Assembly (NCBI RefSeq): GCF_015277775.1
Contig: NZ_CP063849.1
Coordinates: forward strand, 1,860,001 to 1,924,000
Origin: Paludibaculum fermentans
GTDB lineage: Bacteria > Acidobacteriota > Terriglobia > Bryobacterales > Bryobacteraceae
DNA: 64,000 nt
Direction: 5' to 3'
Part shown: one piece after another, positions 16,179 through 25,239 of the stretch
How positions within the stretch are numbered: the first letter of the stretch is position 1
Layout of the letters: every line of letters begins with the position of its first letter
Program-made: the position numbers and the translations under genes
Notes under the pieces: generated by a model
Databases searched by the model: none
The model's input: the letters and a program-made list of their open reading frames with translations, nothing else
What the model was told of the DNA's origin: nothing

Positions 16179-17417
16179 CTACTTCCCTTCCCCCAGATTC
16201 TTATCGAGCAATTCCAGGAACATCCCCACGTCCGTCACCACACCCAGAGCCTGCCCCGTACCGCGGTCGCTCAACTTGGTCGCGACGGCGGGATTGATGT
16301 CGACACACACGGTCTTCACCCAACTCGGCAGCATATTGCCCACCGCGATGGAATGCAACATCGACCCCAGGCATAGCACCAACCCGGCGCCCCGCAGGTG
16401 GCCCGCATAAGCATCCTGGGCCACATTCATGTCGGTGATCGTATCCGGCAGCGGACCGTCGTCGCGCAGGCTGCCCGCCAGCACGAACGGCACGTTGCGG
16501 GTCACGCATTCAAACAGAATGCCCTTCTGGAGCTTGCCGCTCTGCACCGCTCCGGCGATCGAGCCGGCATGGTAGATCGCGTTGATGGCCCGCATGTGAT
16601 TGCGATGCCCGTGCTCTTCCTGGCGGCCGTCGCTCAACCGCACACCCAGCGACGTGCCAATCATCGCCGCCTCGGCGTCGTGGACGCCCAGGGCGTTGCC
16701 CGCCAAGACCGCGCTGACGTAACCCTTGCGGATCAGCCCGGCAATCGATTTGGCGCCGCCGGTGTGGACCACCACTGGTCCGGCCACGATCACGATCTTC
16801 TGCCCCGCCTCTTTGGCGAGGCGCATCATGGCCGCGGTTTGCCGCACGGCGGTATCCACCTGCCGCTCGCTGGAGATGCCGTTGGACATGAAGGCGAAGG
16901 CCAGGCGATCGCGCTCTTTGGATTCGGGAATGACACGGATGCCGCGCATCCCCACCACCACCTCGTCGCCGGCCTTGATGTCGCGCAGGCGCCGGGCCCA
17001 CGGCTTGCCTTCCGACCAGACGAGCAGCGCGTCCATGCGCTGGTTCTCCACCGCCAGCCATTCGCCATTGCGGCGCACCAGCGTGCGGTGGTTGGTGGTG
17101 GAGTAAAAATCTTCCGGGGCGCAACGGTCCCGCTCGACGGTCTCGAAGACCGCGTCGCTGCCGTCGGCCGGAGTGCAACCCAGGCCGATCAACTGGCCCA
17201 GCATCTTCTCCAGGTCTTCCGGAGTGGGCGCTTCCACCCTCAGCCGCAACCGGGACGGATCGGAGTTTGTTCGGCCAATGTGGAAGTGCTCCACTTCAAA
17301 CCGGCCATGGTATTCGACGACGGTGTCGAAGATCTGCTCCATGATGTGGGAGTCGATCAGGTGGCCTTCGGCCTCCACAACCTCCTGGAGCGAAGGCTTC
17401 ACGTGTTTCTTGGTCAT
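16179..17417 (-). CDS. TIGR00300/LOR-SDH family protein (ornithine cyclodeaminase-like)
   Basis: A 412-residue protein of the conserved family described from the lysine-ketoglutarate reductase/saccharopine dehydrogenase region and from archaeal and cyanobacterial proteins. The N-terminal 100 residues (HLIDSHIMEQIFDTVVEYHG) are the LOR-type domain; the C-terminal part has a nucleotide-binding-like core with IVIVAGPVVVHTGGAKSIAGL and LAGNALGVHDAEAAMIGTSLGV. In Methanococcus a homologue acts as an ornithine cyclodeaminase, and the C-terminal part of cyanobacterial AgrE/ArgZ is related. That activity is an inference here. The gene precedes queF by two bases, an unusual pairing with no obvious metabolic link. 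Confidence 0.8.
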   Translation of the reverse strand: MTKKHVKPSLQEVVEAEGHLIDSHIMEQIFDTVVEYHGRFEVEHFHIGRTNSDPSRLRLRVEAPTPEDLEKMLGQLIGLGCTPADGSDAVFETVERDRCAPEDFYSTTNHRTLVRRNGEWLAVENQRMDALLVWSEGKPWARRLRDIKAGDEVVVGMRGIRVIPESKERDRLAFAFMSNGISSERQVDTAVRQTAAMMRLAKEAGQKIVIVAGPVVVHTGGAKSIAGLIRKGYVSAVLAGNALGVHDAEAAMIGTSLGVRLSDGRQEEHGHRNHMRAINAIYHAGSIAGAVQSGKLQKGILFECVTRNVPFVLAGSLRDDGPLPDTITDMNVAQDAYAGHLRGAGLVLCLGSMLHSIAVGNMLPSWVKTVCVDINPAVATKLSDRGTGQALGVVTDVGMFLELLDKNLGEGK

Positions 17418-17471
17418 TGTCTATGGATCAATTCGGGGCGTTCTCCCAGGATACCAACACCTGCCGTCTGC

Positions 17472-19190
17472 CTACGTCGCCAGGAAGGCGCGAACCCGTT
17501 CGCGCTCGCCGTCCAACTGCTCCGGAGTCGCTCCAAGTTGTTGCAGAATATACTCCGTCATGGCCAGGGCCACCTCGCCTTCACCGGAGAAGACGTGCGT
17601 CGCACCGGCGGAGCGGATGCCTGCGGTTTCGCCATGGAATGCCGAGCGCGCCAGCACCTGGATGGTCGGGTTGATCTCCCGCGCCAGGCGGATCATCTCG
17701 GTGGATTCCGCCGTCGCCGGGGCGGTCAGGATCAGGCTGAACGCCCGCTCCAGCCCGGCGCTTTCCAGAATCTCGCGCTGGCTGGCATCGCCGTAAATGG
17801 CATGGACACCCTCCGACCGCAGGCGGCGCGCCGTGTCGACGTTCAGCTCGATCACGGTGGGTTCGATGCCGCGCTGCGCCAACAGGCGGGTGACCGTCTG
17901 GCCAATGGGGCCGTAGCCGACCACCACTGCCTGGTGCGCGGGGCTCGCCTTCCGCCCGGAATCGTCATCCGCCGGCAGATCCTCTGGATTGAGCCTCCGC
18001 CAGAGCCCGGGATGACGGCGCAGCCAGGCCTCGGCCGGCCCGACCAGACGGTAAAGTACAGGATTCAAGGCGATCGAGGCGATAGAAGCGGCCACCAGGA
18101 TATTGGCGGCGTCTTCCGAGAGGATTTTCAGGCTCTTCCCGACAGCCGCGAGGATGAACGAGAATTCGCCGATCTGGGCCAGGGCAACCGCTACCCCCAA
18201 GGCTACCTTCGAGCCGTGATGCATCAGCACCACAATGACAAACGCGGCCAAGGGCTTGCCGATGAGCACGATGCTCAGAGCCACGGCGGCGACACCGGGC
18301 GAGTGCAGCAACTGGCGTGGATCGAATAACATACCGACGGACACGAAGAACAGGACGGCAAACGCGTCACGCATCGGCAGCGCTTCGGAGGCGGCCCGCT
18401 GGCTGAACTCTGACTGGCCCACCACCATGCCGGCCAGGAACGCGCCCAGCGCCATGGAAGCGCCAAACCAGTAGGCCGAGGCCACCGCAATGCCCAGCGC
18501 AATGGCGAGCACCGCCAGGGTGAACAGTTCCCGTGAATGGGTTGCGGCGATTCCGGCCAGCAGCCTGGGGATCAGCCGTCCACCCACGACAAACGTAAAA
18601 ACGGCAAGGACCCCGATCTTCAGCATCGCCAGGCCGAGGGCCATCGGCAAGCCGGAAGCGTCCTGCGCACCGGGACCGAACAGGGCGGGCAGCAGAACCA
18701 GGACCAATACGGTGAACAGGTCTTCCACCACCAGCCAGCCGACCGCGATGCGCCCGGTGCGGCTGTGCAGGTCACCGTTGTCGGAGAGAACACGGGTCAG
18801 GACAACGGTGCTGGCTACGGAAAGTGCCAATCCGAAGACGATACCGGAGGGCCAGCTCCAGCCAAAGGCGTGAGCCGTCCATGCTCCGAGGGCGGTGGCG
18901 GCGATGCTCTGGCACAGCGCGCCGGTCAGGGCGACCGCTCGCACGGCCAGCAGGTCCTTCAAATGGAAATGCAAACCAACACCGAACATCAGCAGGATGA
19001 CGCCGATCTCGGCGAGTTGGTCCGCCAGATGACGGTCAGCCACGAAGCCCGGGGTGTGCGGGCCCACGATGAGGCCGGCCAACAGGTACCCCACAATCGG
19101 GGAGAGCCCGATCCTATGTGTGAGGTACCCCAGCAGGAGGGCTGCGGAGAGGCCTCCGGTGATCGTGAGAATCAGTTCTATATCGTGAAT
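17472..19190 (-). CDS. CPA2-family cation:proton antiporter with RCK domain (Kef/YbaL-type), ATT start
   Basis: A 572-residue membrane protein. The N-terminal 380 residues form about twelve helices of a Na+/H+ exchanger fold (LSPIVGYLLAGLIVGPHTPG, LALSVASTVVLTRVL). A TrkA-N/RCK nucleotide-binding domain begins near residue 421 (VVVGYGPIGQTVTRLL). It likely exchanges K+ or Na+ for protons and is gated by a dinucleotide. No ATG, GTG or TTG exists upstream of residue 33, which would cut the first helix. An ATT at 19188-19190 lies six bases after GGAGG (19197-19201) and opens a sequence, HDIELILTITGGLSAALLL, that matches the usual family N-terminus. I therefore take ATT as the start. Confidence 0.85.
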   Translation of the reverse strand: MHDIELILTITGGLSAALLLGYLTHRIGLSPIVGYLLAGLIVGPHTPGFVADRHLADQLAEIGVILLMFGVGLHFHLKDLLAVRAVALTGALCQSIAATALGAWTAHAFGWSWPSGIVFGLALSVASTVVLTRVLSDNGDLHSRTGRIAVGWLVVEDLFTVLVLVLLPALFGPGAQDASGLPMALGLAMLKIGVLAVFTFVVGGRLIPRLLAGIAATHSRELFTLAVLAIALGIAVASAYWFGASMALGAFLAGMVVGQSEFSQRAASEALPMRDAFAVLFFVSVGMLFDPRQLLHSPGVAAVALSIVLIGKPLAAFVIVVLMHHGSKVALGVAVALAQIGEFSFILAAVGKSLKILSEDAANILVAASIASIALNPVLYRLVGPAEAWLRRHPGLWRRLNPEDLPADDDSGRKASPAHQAVVVGYGPIGQTVTRLLAQRGIEPTVIELNVDTARRLRSEGVHAIYGDASQREILESAGLERAFSLILTAPATAESTEMIRLAREINPTIQVLARSAFHGETAGIRSAGATHVFSGEGEVALAMTEYILQQLGATPEQLDGERERVRAFLAT

Positions 19191-19378
19191 TCCGGGCCTC
19201 CAAGAATCGAATTCAGGGATTACGGCCGCATCGGCCGGTCCCTGGGGACACCACGCCCCTCAAAGAAAAGCGAGGGGGCTGTTTTCAGTCTATCAGGCCC
19301 TCCGCCCGCAACTCCCTGCGCATTAAGCGTATGAGATCCTCTCCGGCGGCCGAAGAGAGGTGACAGCGAGCGTAATGC
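19191..19378. other. Intergenic region between divergent antiporter and chemoreceptor
   Basis: 188 bases with the ribosome binding site of the leftward antiporter and presumably promoters for both genes. No promoter pair stands out. Confidence 0.4.
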
Positions 19379-20827
19379 ATGACAACACGTTGGAGCATTC
19401 AAGCACGAATCTGGTCGGCCTTTCTGGCTGCGCTGATCCTGGGACTGCCATTCGGAGCCATGGCGGTCTGGCAGATGCTGGACTCATCCAGGGACTTATC
19501 CATATTGTCCGAGCGAGCTTTGCCGGAGGCGAAGATTGCATTAGAGTTTGAACGCCATATTTTGAACGCCCGCGTACACCTGATCTACTACATGACCATC
19601 CAGAAACAGGGGGCCATGGAGAAGGCATGGGGACGGCTGGCGATGGCGGAGAAGGAGTTGCGACAGCTGCGTGCCGTGGTCAAGGCGAACGGAGACCCCG
19701 CAGACGACACTAAGGTGGAGGGTCTGGCGCGGGACTATGCCAGGTATATGGCCTGCCTGCGTCCGATGCTGGACAAAGTGGAAGCGGGCAGGAACAAGGA
19801 TCAGGAGTTCAGCCAGGATCTGGACCGCTGGGCCTCAATCGGGGCGCAGATGGTGCAGGATGCGGGCGAGTTCAGCCGAGCCAACCTGGACTCCGCACAA
19901 ACGTGGACCTTCGACACCCAATCCCTTGTGAACCGTGTCATCAGGCGAACCACCGTTGGCATCGGCTTGTCATTCCTGTTGGGCTTCGCGATCTGCTTTG
20001 TCACGCTGCGCCACGTGAATCGCGCCTTGAGGGAGATCGCGGGTAATCTGGCGAGCGGTGCGGCACAGGTCACCCAGGCCTCGTCGCAGTTGGCCGCCTC
20101 GGCGCAATCCCTATCGGAGGGCGCTGTCTCCACAATCGATTCCCTGCAGGCGACCTCCACATCCTGCCACGCCATCGGCGCCATGATCGAGACGAACACA
20201 GGCAATGCCCAATCGGCGTACCAGATTGTGGAACAGACTGACCAGACATGCACGCTGGCCGGCGCCTCCATCAACCGGATGATGCAGGTGATGAATGAGT
20301 TGCGGGCCGCCAGCGAGAAGAGCTCAAGGATCATTCGGGTGATCGACGAGATCGCCTTCCAGACGAACATCCTCTCCCTGAATGCGGCGGTGGAAGCGGC
20401 AAGAGCCGGCGAATCCGGCCTGGGCTTCGCGGTGGTAGCCAACGAGGTCCGCAGCCTCGCCCAGCGCTGTGCCGGCGCGGCGAGCGAGATCTCCGGCCTC
20501 ATCGGCGACTCGGTCCAGCAATCCAACGCCAGCCAGCAGGAAGCCGCCCACGTCTCCACAGCCATGGGGTCGCTGGTGAGTTCCATCGCCCGCATCAAAC
20601 CGCTGGTCGATCAGGTCAGCCATGGCGGACAGGAACAGACGAAAGCCATCCAGCACGCCACCGGCTCGCTGGGGGAGATTGAGCGGGTGAGCCACACGAA
20701 CGGCGCCGCGGCCGAGGAGAGCGCCGCCGCTGCGGAGCAACTGGCCGCACAGGCTCGGACACTGCAGGAGATGGCCGTCGGGCTCAATCGACTCGTCGAA
20801 GGCGGCAGTGCTGGGCGGGGTGACTGA
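19379..20827 (+). CDS. Methyl-accepting chemotaxis protein
   Basis: A 482-residue transmembrane chemoreceptor. Helix 1 is at about residues 13-32 and helix 2 at about 195-215 (TVGIGLSFLLGFAICFVTL); the 160-residue periplasmic part is helical and resembles four-helix-bundle ligand domains (RALPEAKIALEFERHILNAR). The cytoplasmic signalling hairpin contains the universal tip sequence IDEIAFQTNILSLNAAVEAA near residues 323-342, where CheA and CheW bind. A canonical HAMP domain is not obvious: the helix 2 exit runs straight into a coiled coil. No che or flagellar genes are nearby, so it is an orphan receptor. It is followed by an inverted repeat and an unrecognised gene 70 bases downstream. Confidence 0.9.
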   Translation: MTTRWSIQARIWSAFLAALILGLPFGAMAVWQMLDSSRDLSILSERALPEAKIALEFERHILNARVHLIYYMTIQKQGAMEKAWGRLAMAEKELRQLRAVVKANGDPADDTKVEGLARDYARYMACLRPMLDKVEAGRNKDQEFSQDLDRWASIGAQMVQDAGEFSRANLDSAQTWTFDTQSLVNRVIRRTTVGIGLSFLLGFAICFVTLRHVNRALREIAGNLASGAAQVTQASSQLAASAQSLSEGAVSTIDSLQATSTSCHAIGAMIETNTGNAQSAYQIVEQTDQTCTLAGASINRMMQVMNELRAASEKSSRIIRVIDEIAFQTNILSLNAAVEAARAGESGLGFAVVANEVRSLAQRCAGAASEISGLIGDSVQQSNASQQEAAHVSTAMGSLVSSIARIKPLVDQVSHGGQEQTKAIQHATGSLGEIERVSHTNGAAAEESAAAAEQLAAQARTLQEMAVGLNRLVEGGSAGRGD

Positions 20828-20842
20828 ATTCGTCTGAAACGA

Positions 20843-20895
20843 GTCCGCTCCTGACTGCACTATTGCGTATTGCATGTACTAGACGAGGAGCGGAC
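20843..20895 (+). promoter_or_regulatory. Inverted repeat that would hide the ribosome binding site of the next gene
   Basis: GTCCGCTCCT (20843-20852) is a perfect 10-bp complement of AGGAGCGGAC (20886-20895). The right arm contains the GAGGAG binding site (20885-20890) of the gene starting at 20898. The loop holds further TGCA-type palindromes. It has no T tract, so regulation of translation seems likelier than termination of the chemoreceptor gene; both are inferences. Confidence 0.5.
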
Positions 20896-20897
20896 CG

Positions 20898-22241
20898 ATG
20901 AAAGACGCATCCAAAGTAAAAGACGTCAGCAACCCCGCCGCTGAAAGCGATTGTTGCCCTACGTTGTCCAAAGATCCTTGCTGTGATGTACTGGACTTCC
21001 GCTACCGGCTGCCACACCGCGTGACAGTCAACGAAGCGGCCGGCCGGCCGGCTACGGTCACCGTGGAGGTTACTCTCCATGTCCGCCTCACACGTTGCCC
21101 CGGACCTCTTTTCCTGGGGGATCCCGTTCATACCATGACGCTGCTGCCCGGCGAGCAGGTGAAACTATTCACCTCCGACCGGCGGTCGCGTTTCACCTTC
21201 GACAGCACCACCAAAGTGAGTTACCGGAATGAACAACTATCGGAAGACCGGTATTTCATGGCGGCGATGCAGAACTCGATGTCCGACCTGTCCGTGACCG
21301 ATTCGAGCCACGCTTCGAACTCGGAGAGCGGCAAGTGGGACTTCCATGGAGACGCCAGCGGCTCCATTGGCTTCTTCTCCGCCAGCGCGGATACGAATGC
21401 CAGTGGCTCGCACAGCGGGTCGTCCACGTCGGACTTCCTGCGGCAGCTCTCCACGCACGCCTCGGCCTCGGCCAACCAGTCCGTGCAGGCCACCCACGCC
21501 GCGGCGTCGCTGTCCATTGGGGAAGTCAACTCGCGCACGCACACAGAGGGGGAGTCGGAGGACCACTTCGAATCGTCGTCGCGCACGTTTTCCAATCCCA
21601 ATCACTGCCACGCCGTCACGTTCTTCTTCTACCGCCTCAACCGCAAGCAGATCGTCAAACTGACGCTGGAGCGGGTGGAACGGCGCATAGACGACCCGGC
21701 CGCGCCCACGCGCGCCTCACTGAATCCGCCCGTCTCCCGCGGGCAGGTCTCCGTGGTGCCCACCAGTGTGCTGGCCACCCAGCAGGATCGCCTGGCCGTC
21801 GAAGCCATCGGCCGCCAGAGCGTGGCGGCGCAGGATGCCGGCGCGTCCGGCACGACTCTCAGCACCAACCGCGTCTCGCTGGCCGTGAACTCGGCTGCCT
21901 TCAACAGCCCGGCGCCGCTCTCGGCCGCCGCCCGCAAGGCTGCGCTGGACCAGGTGGACAAAGACCTGGCCGCCAACGGCCTCATTACCGCTCCGGGCGG
22001 TACGGTTTCGCCCGAGGCGCAGAAGCTGTTTGAGGTCACGGTCGAATCCTGCCTGCCCACCCCGGGCCTCATCGTCAAAGGCTGCCTCGACGACTGCGAC
22101 GTCTGCGAACCCGAAGTGCAGCGCAAGATCCAGTTGGACCTGGACGAGCAGGAACTGCGCAACAAGCTGCTCGCGCGCCAGATCGAACTGCTGGAGAAAT
22201 CGCAGGAGTACCGCTGCTGTCCGGCTCCCGCGGCTCCGTAA
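20898..22241 (+). CDS. Unrecognised Ser-rich protein with terminal Cys clusters
   Basis: A 447-residue protein I cannot assign. No signal peptide is present. The N-terminus has paired Cys (DCCPTLSKDPCCD). A beta-like domain follows with a distinctive TLLPGEQVKLFTSDRRSRFT segment and an R-N-E-Q-SEDRYFMAAM motif. Residues 130-230 are low-complexity Ser/His/Ala. Then comes a compact motif, RTFSNPNHCHAVTFFFYRLN, that looks structural, and a C-terminal amphipathic helix region ending LARQIELLEKSQEYRCCPAP with another Cys pair. GAGGAG lies eight bases before the ATG but inside a hairpin. A strong terminator follows. The layout suggests a structural or assembled protein; function unknown. Confidence 0.75.
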   Translation: MKDASKVKDVSNPAAESDCCPTLSKDPCCDVLDFRYRLPHRVTVNEAAGRPATVTVEVTLHVRLTRCPGPLFLGDPVHTMTLLPGEQVKLFTSDRRSRFTFDSTTKVSYRNEQLSEDRYFMAAMQNSMSDLSVTDSSHASNSESGKWDFHGDASGSIGFFSASADTNASGSHSGSSTSDFLRQLSTHASASANQSVQATHAAASLSIGEVNSRTHTEGESEDHFESSSRTFSNPNHCHAVTFFFYRLNRKQIVKLTLERVERRIDDPAAPTRASLNPPVSRGQVSVVPTSVLATQQDRLAVEAIGRQSVAAQDAGASGTTLSTNRVSLAVNSAAFNSPAPLSAAARKAALDQVDKDLAANGLITAPGGTVSPEAQKLFEVTVESCLPTPGLIVKGCLDDCDVCEPEVQRKIQLDLDEQELRNKLLARQIELLEKSQEYRCCPAPAAP

Positions 22242-22267
22242 CCCTTTCACCCCCGCAACCAACGACA

Positions 22268-22305
22268 AACCGGGCCCGGACACTCACCAGTGTCCGGGCC
22301 CGGTT
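22268..22305. terminator. Bidirectional terminator between Ser-rich gene and tldE
   Basis: A 17-bp perfect stem (22268-22284 with 22289-22305) and 4-nt loop CACC. A T-rich tail follows on the right, and on the left the AAACAAC side can serve the leftward gene. Confidence 0.9.
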
Positions 22306-22322
22306 GTTTCGTTCGCGAGGAT

Positions 22323-23648
22323 CTACACCGCGTCGCTGATGCTGGTGAACGGGAACTCCTTCACCACCAGGGGCGGAGCGATCATGCCCTGCCCTTCTCC
22401 GCCGCGCACCCGCACCGGCTTGCCCATCGCGATGGTGTTCTGCAGCAGCCGCACCGGGCTCTCGTTGAACCGGAAGTTCACCACCGGCGAGGTCACCTTG
22501 CCGTTCTCGATCAGGAACAGCCCGTCGCGCGTCAGCCCCGTAAACTGCACCGTCTTCGGATTCAAGTTACGGATGTACCAGAAGCGCGTCACCAGCAGCC
22601 CGCGCTCCACCGACGCAATCATCTCCGACAACGACTTGTCGCCGCCATCCAGCACCATCTGAAACGGGAACGGCGTCGGAGCCTTGCCCGCCTTCGCGGC
22701 CCAATAGCGGTCGTAGAAGAGGTTCTTCACGACACCCTTCTCGATCCAAGCCATGGGCGCCGCGGGCAACCCGCCTCCGCCCCAGGGTAGTCCGGAGTAC
22801 AGGCTGTTGAAGGGATCGGAGTGCAATGTAATCGACTCCGGAAACAGCTTCTCGCCCACCAGCGTCCCGCCGCCGGGCTTGCTGAGGAAGCTGCGCCCCT
22901 CTTCGGCCGAGCGCGCCTGGAAATTGAAGCCCAGCAACTGGATCAGGTCGCCCACCGCGGTCGGCTCCAGCACGACGGTGTACTTGCCCGGATCCAGCCG
23001 CTTGGGATTCTTCCAGCGCACGCACTTGTCGATCGCCGTCTTGCCGATGGCCGCTCCGTCGATCTGATCAATGCGCACCGCGGGCTGGGAAGCCCAACCC
23101 GAACTGGAGCCATCCTGGGTTCGTATCGTGGTCGAGAGGCTCGCGTCCGTCTGCCGGCCGAAACCAAAATTGCCCTGCTTCGTGGCCGTGGCCACGGCGC
23201 TGGCTTCGCGTTCAAAGAACCCGGCCGCCACCAGACCCTGCGCCTTCGCGCCTTCGATGATCGCCCGCACATGCGGGATCATCACATCATTGCGCGCCTT
23301 GGCCGTCGACTCCGCAAAATTCTCATACGGCGCGTACTTCTGCGGCCCCAGCGGCGGCACGCGCTCCGGGTTCGGAGGCGAGATCAGCGCCAGGGCCTCG
23401 GTCCGCTTCACAGCCTCGCGAATCGAGTTGTCGTCGAACTCATCGATGGACGTATTGCCGGTCTGGCCATCCTTGGCCGACGAGATCGTCATCGATTGCT
23501 CGATCGTGTAGCCCGAGGTTGTAATGCCGTTCAGCGCAAACCGAATCGACGCGCTCTCTGAGCTGTTGAGATTGATATTGCACTCCGGAAACGTGGAGAA
23601 CGACAAAGCCTTGTCGATGAGCTTCTTCGCTTGTTCCTTGGTCATCAT
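22323..23648 (-). CDS. tldE: TldE/PmbA-family metalloprotease partner
   Basis: A 441-residue TldE/PmbA protein. In E. coli the TldD-TldE heterodimer degrades unfolded peptides and matures the microcin B17 precursor; TldD carries the catalytic metal and TldE lacks it. The family N-terminus (E-A-ALSFS-N-NLSSESASIRFA) and C-terminal conserved region (GLTRDGLFLIENGKVTSPVVNFRFNES) are seen, and no HExxxH motif occurs, which fits TldE. No signal peptide. It lies 19 bases downstream of tldD and is in the same operon. Confidence 0.9.
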   Translation of the reverse strand: MMTKEQAKKLIDKALSFSTFPECNINLNSSESASIRFALNGITTSGYTIEQSMTISSAKDGQTGNTSIDEFDDNSIREAVKRTEALALISPPNPERVPPLGPQKYAPYENFAESTAKARNDVMIPHVRAIIEGAKAQGLVAAGFFEREASAVATATKQGNFGFGRQTDASLSTTIRTQDGSSSGWASQPAVRIDQIDGAAIGKTAIDKCVRWKNPKRLDPGKYTVVLEPTAVGDLIQLLGFNFQARSAEEGRSFLSKPGGGTLVGEKLFPESITLHSDPFNSLYSGLPWGGGGLPAAPMAWIEKGVVKNLFYDRYWAAKAGKAPTPFPFQMVLDGGDKSLSEMIASVERGLLVTRFWYIRNLNPKTVQFTGLTRDGLFLIENGKVTSPVVNFRFNESPVRLLQNTIAMGKPVRVRGGEGQGMIAPPLVVKEFPFTSISDAV

Positions 23649-23667
23649 GGTGCCTGTCTCCTCGCCC

Positions 23668-25239
23668 CTAATCGGTCACAATGACATTGATCTGCCGGAA
23701 GCGCGCCGGCGAGCAGCCGTGGCTGACTGAATTGATCTGGCCCGGCTCGCCCTTGCCGTCGTTGGCCGCGCCCCACTGCTGCCAGTAACTGGGGCCGGCG
23801 ATCAGGTCGCACGCCTGCCAGAAGTCCGTCGTGCGCGACTGGTAGGCCACCTGCGACACCATGCCCTGCTTCTTGCCTCCCTTGATCGCCCAGAACGCGT
23901 CGCCGCCGAACTGGAAGTTGTAGCGCTGCTGGTCAATCGAGAAACTGCCGTCGCCGTCAATCAGGATGCCGTCTTCCACGCCGCTGATGAGGTCGTCCAG
24001 CGAAGTGCCCTGCTTGCCCGGCTCCAGCCAGACATTGGGCATGCGCTGGAACGGCACGCTCGACCAGCTATCGGCATAGCAGCAGCCCCGCGACTCCTTC
24101 TCGCCGATCAGCGACGCCTGGTCGCGAATCGTCTGGTAGTGCTTGAAGATGCCCTTCTCGATGATGGGGAACTTCGTAGTCTTCACGCCATCGTCGTCGT
24201 AAGCCGTGGTCGCCAGCCCGCGGTCGTTCGTGCGGTCGCCCCACACATTGACGATCTCGCTGCCCACTCGCTCCTTGCCCAGCTTGTCCGGAGTCAGGAA
24301 GCTCGTCCCGGCATAGTTCGCCTCGTAGCCCAACGCGCGATCCAGTTCGGTCGAATGACCCAGGCTCTCGTGAATCGTCAGCCACAGGTGGCTCGGCAGC
24401 AGCACCAGATCCTTCTTGCCCGCCGTCACGGCCGGAGCGTTCAGGTGCTCGATCACCTCTTCCCTGACGCGCTGCGCGTTCTCGACGAGGTTCATGATCG
24501 GGATGTATTCATACCCGGCCGTGACCTGCGGCGGCTGGAAGCGGCGCGACCGCGAGATGCCGCGCTTCATATCCACGGCCGTCCCATTCACCTGCCCATA
24601 CGTCTGCAGATTGAGCTGCTGGATCGATGAACCCTCGGATGAGGCGAAGTACTTATCCTCGCTGCGGAACGACAGGTTGCAGCCCGCCGCGAAGACGCCC
24701 TTGCCCTTCTTCACTTCCGCGGCAGCCGAGCGGATCAGCTCCAGCTTCTGCTCCAGCGGCACGGCGAACGGATCGCTCTCATGCGGAGTCTGCCAGCGAT
24801 CGCGATACGCGCCCACCGGCGCCAGAACCAGCGGCCGCGACTGCAGCACTGCATTGGCCCGCGCCACGGTGATGGCTTCCCGCGTAATCCGAGCAATCTC
24901 GTCTTTCGTCACAAACGGCGAAGCGGCGAAGCCCCAGGCGCCATCGGCAATCACGCGGACGCCAAAGCCGAACGAACCCGTATCGGCGACGTTGGGTACT
25001 TCGAGAGTCTTGCCGGTGCCGCGCTCCGGATTCAGCCGCACATTCACAAACTGCCGCCGGTAGCGGATGATGCGAATGTCGCAATAGGTGGCCTTCTGCT
25101 TCTTGGCTTCGTTCAGCGCCACCGCGCCCAACGACTCGAGTTCCGCATTCGGTTTGTTGGAACCCGCCGGAGCGGCAAACAGGCGGGTCGCCAGAGCCGT
25201 GGCAGCGGAGGATTCCAAAAACGTACGCCTGGTGAGCAT
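23668..25239 (-). CDS. tldD: TldD-family metalloprotease with Tat-like signal peptide
   Basis: A 523-residue TldD protein containing the zinc motif HExxxH at 290-295 (HESLGH) in TIHESLGHSTELDRALGYE. The protein starts with MLTRRTFLESSAATALATRL, a twin-arginine signal followed by a hydrophobic stretch and AAPA cleavage region, so the catalytic subunit would be exported. Classical TldD is cytoplasmic. The ATG at 25239 is chosen since it begins the signal and has GAGGGG upstream. Its partner TldE in the next gene has no signal, so either TldE travels with it or the pair work in different compartments. Substrate unknown. Confidence 0.9.
   Translation of the reverse strand: MLTRRTFLESSAATALATRLFAAPAGSNKPNAELESLGAVALNEAKKQKATYCDIRIIRYRRQFVNVRLNPERGTGKTLEVPNVADTGSFGFGVRVIADGAWGFAASPFVTKDEIARITREAITVARANAVLQSRPLVLAPVGAYRDRWQTPHESDPFAVPLEQKLELIRSAAAEVKKGKGVFAAGCNLSFRSEDKYFASSEGSSIQQLNLQTYGQVNGTAVDMKRGISRSRRFQPPQVTAGYEYIPIMNLVENAQRVREEVIEHLNAPAVTAGKKDLVLLPSHLWLTIHESLGHSTELDRALGYEANYAGTSFLTPDKLGKERVGSEIVNVWGDRTNDRGLATTAYDDDGVKTTKFPIIEKGIFKHYQTIRDQASLIGEKESRGCCYADSWSSVPFQRMPNVWLEPGKQGTSLDDLISGVEDGILIDGDGSFSIDQQRYNFQFGGDAFWAIKGGKKQGMVSQVAYQSRTTDFWQACDLIAGPSYWQQWGAANDGKGEPGQINSVSHGCSPARFRQINVIVTD

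Noticed and set aside
16398-18329. 643-codon open frame on the + strand opposite the TIGR00300 and antiporter genes
   Set aside because: It is antisense to two well-supported genes, has Arg/His/Gln-rich composition typical of shadow frames in GC-rich DNA, and no known motif.
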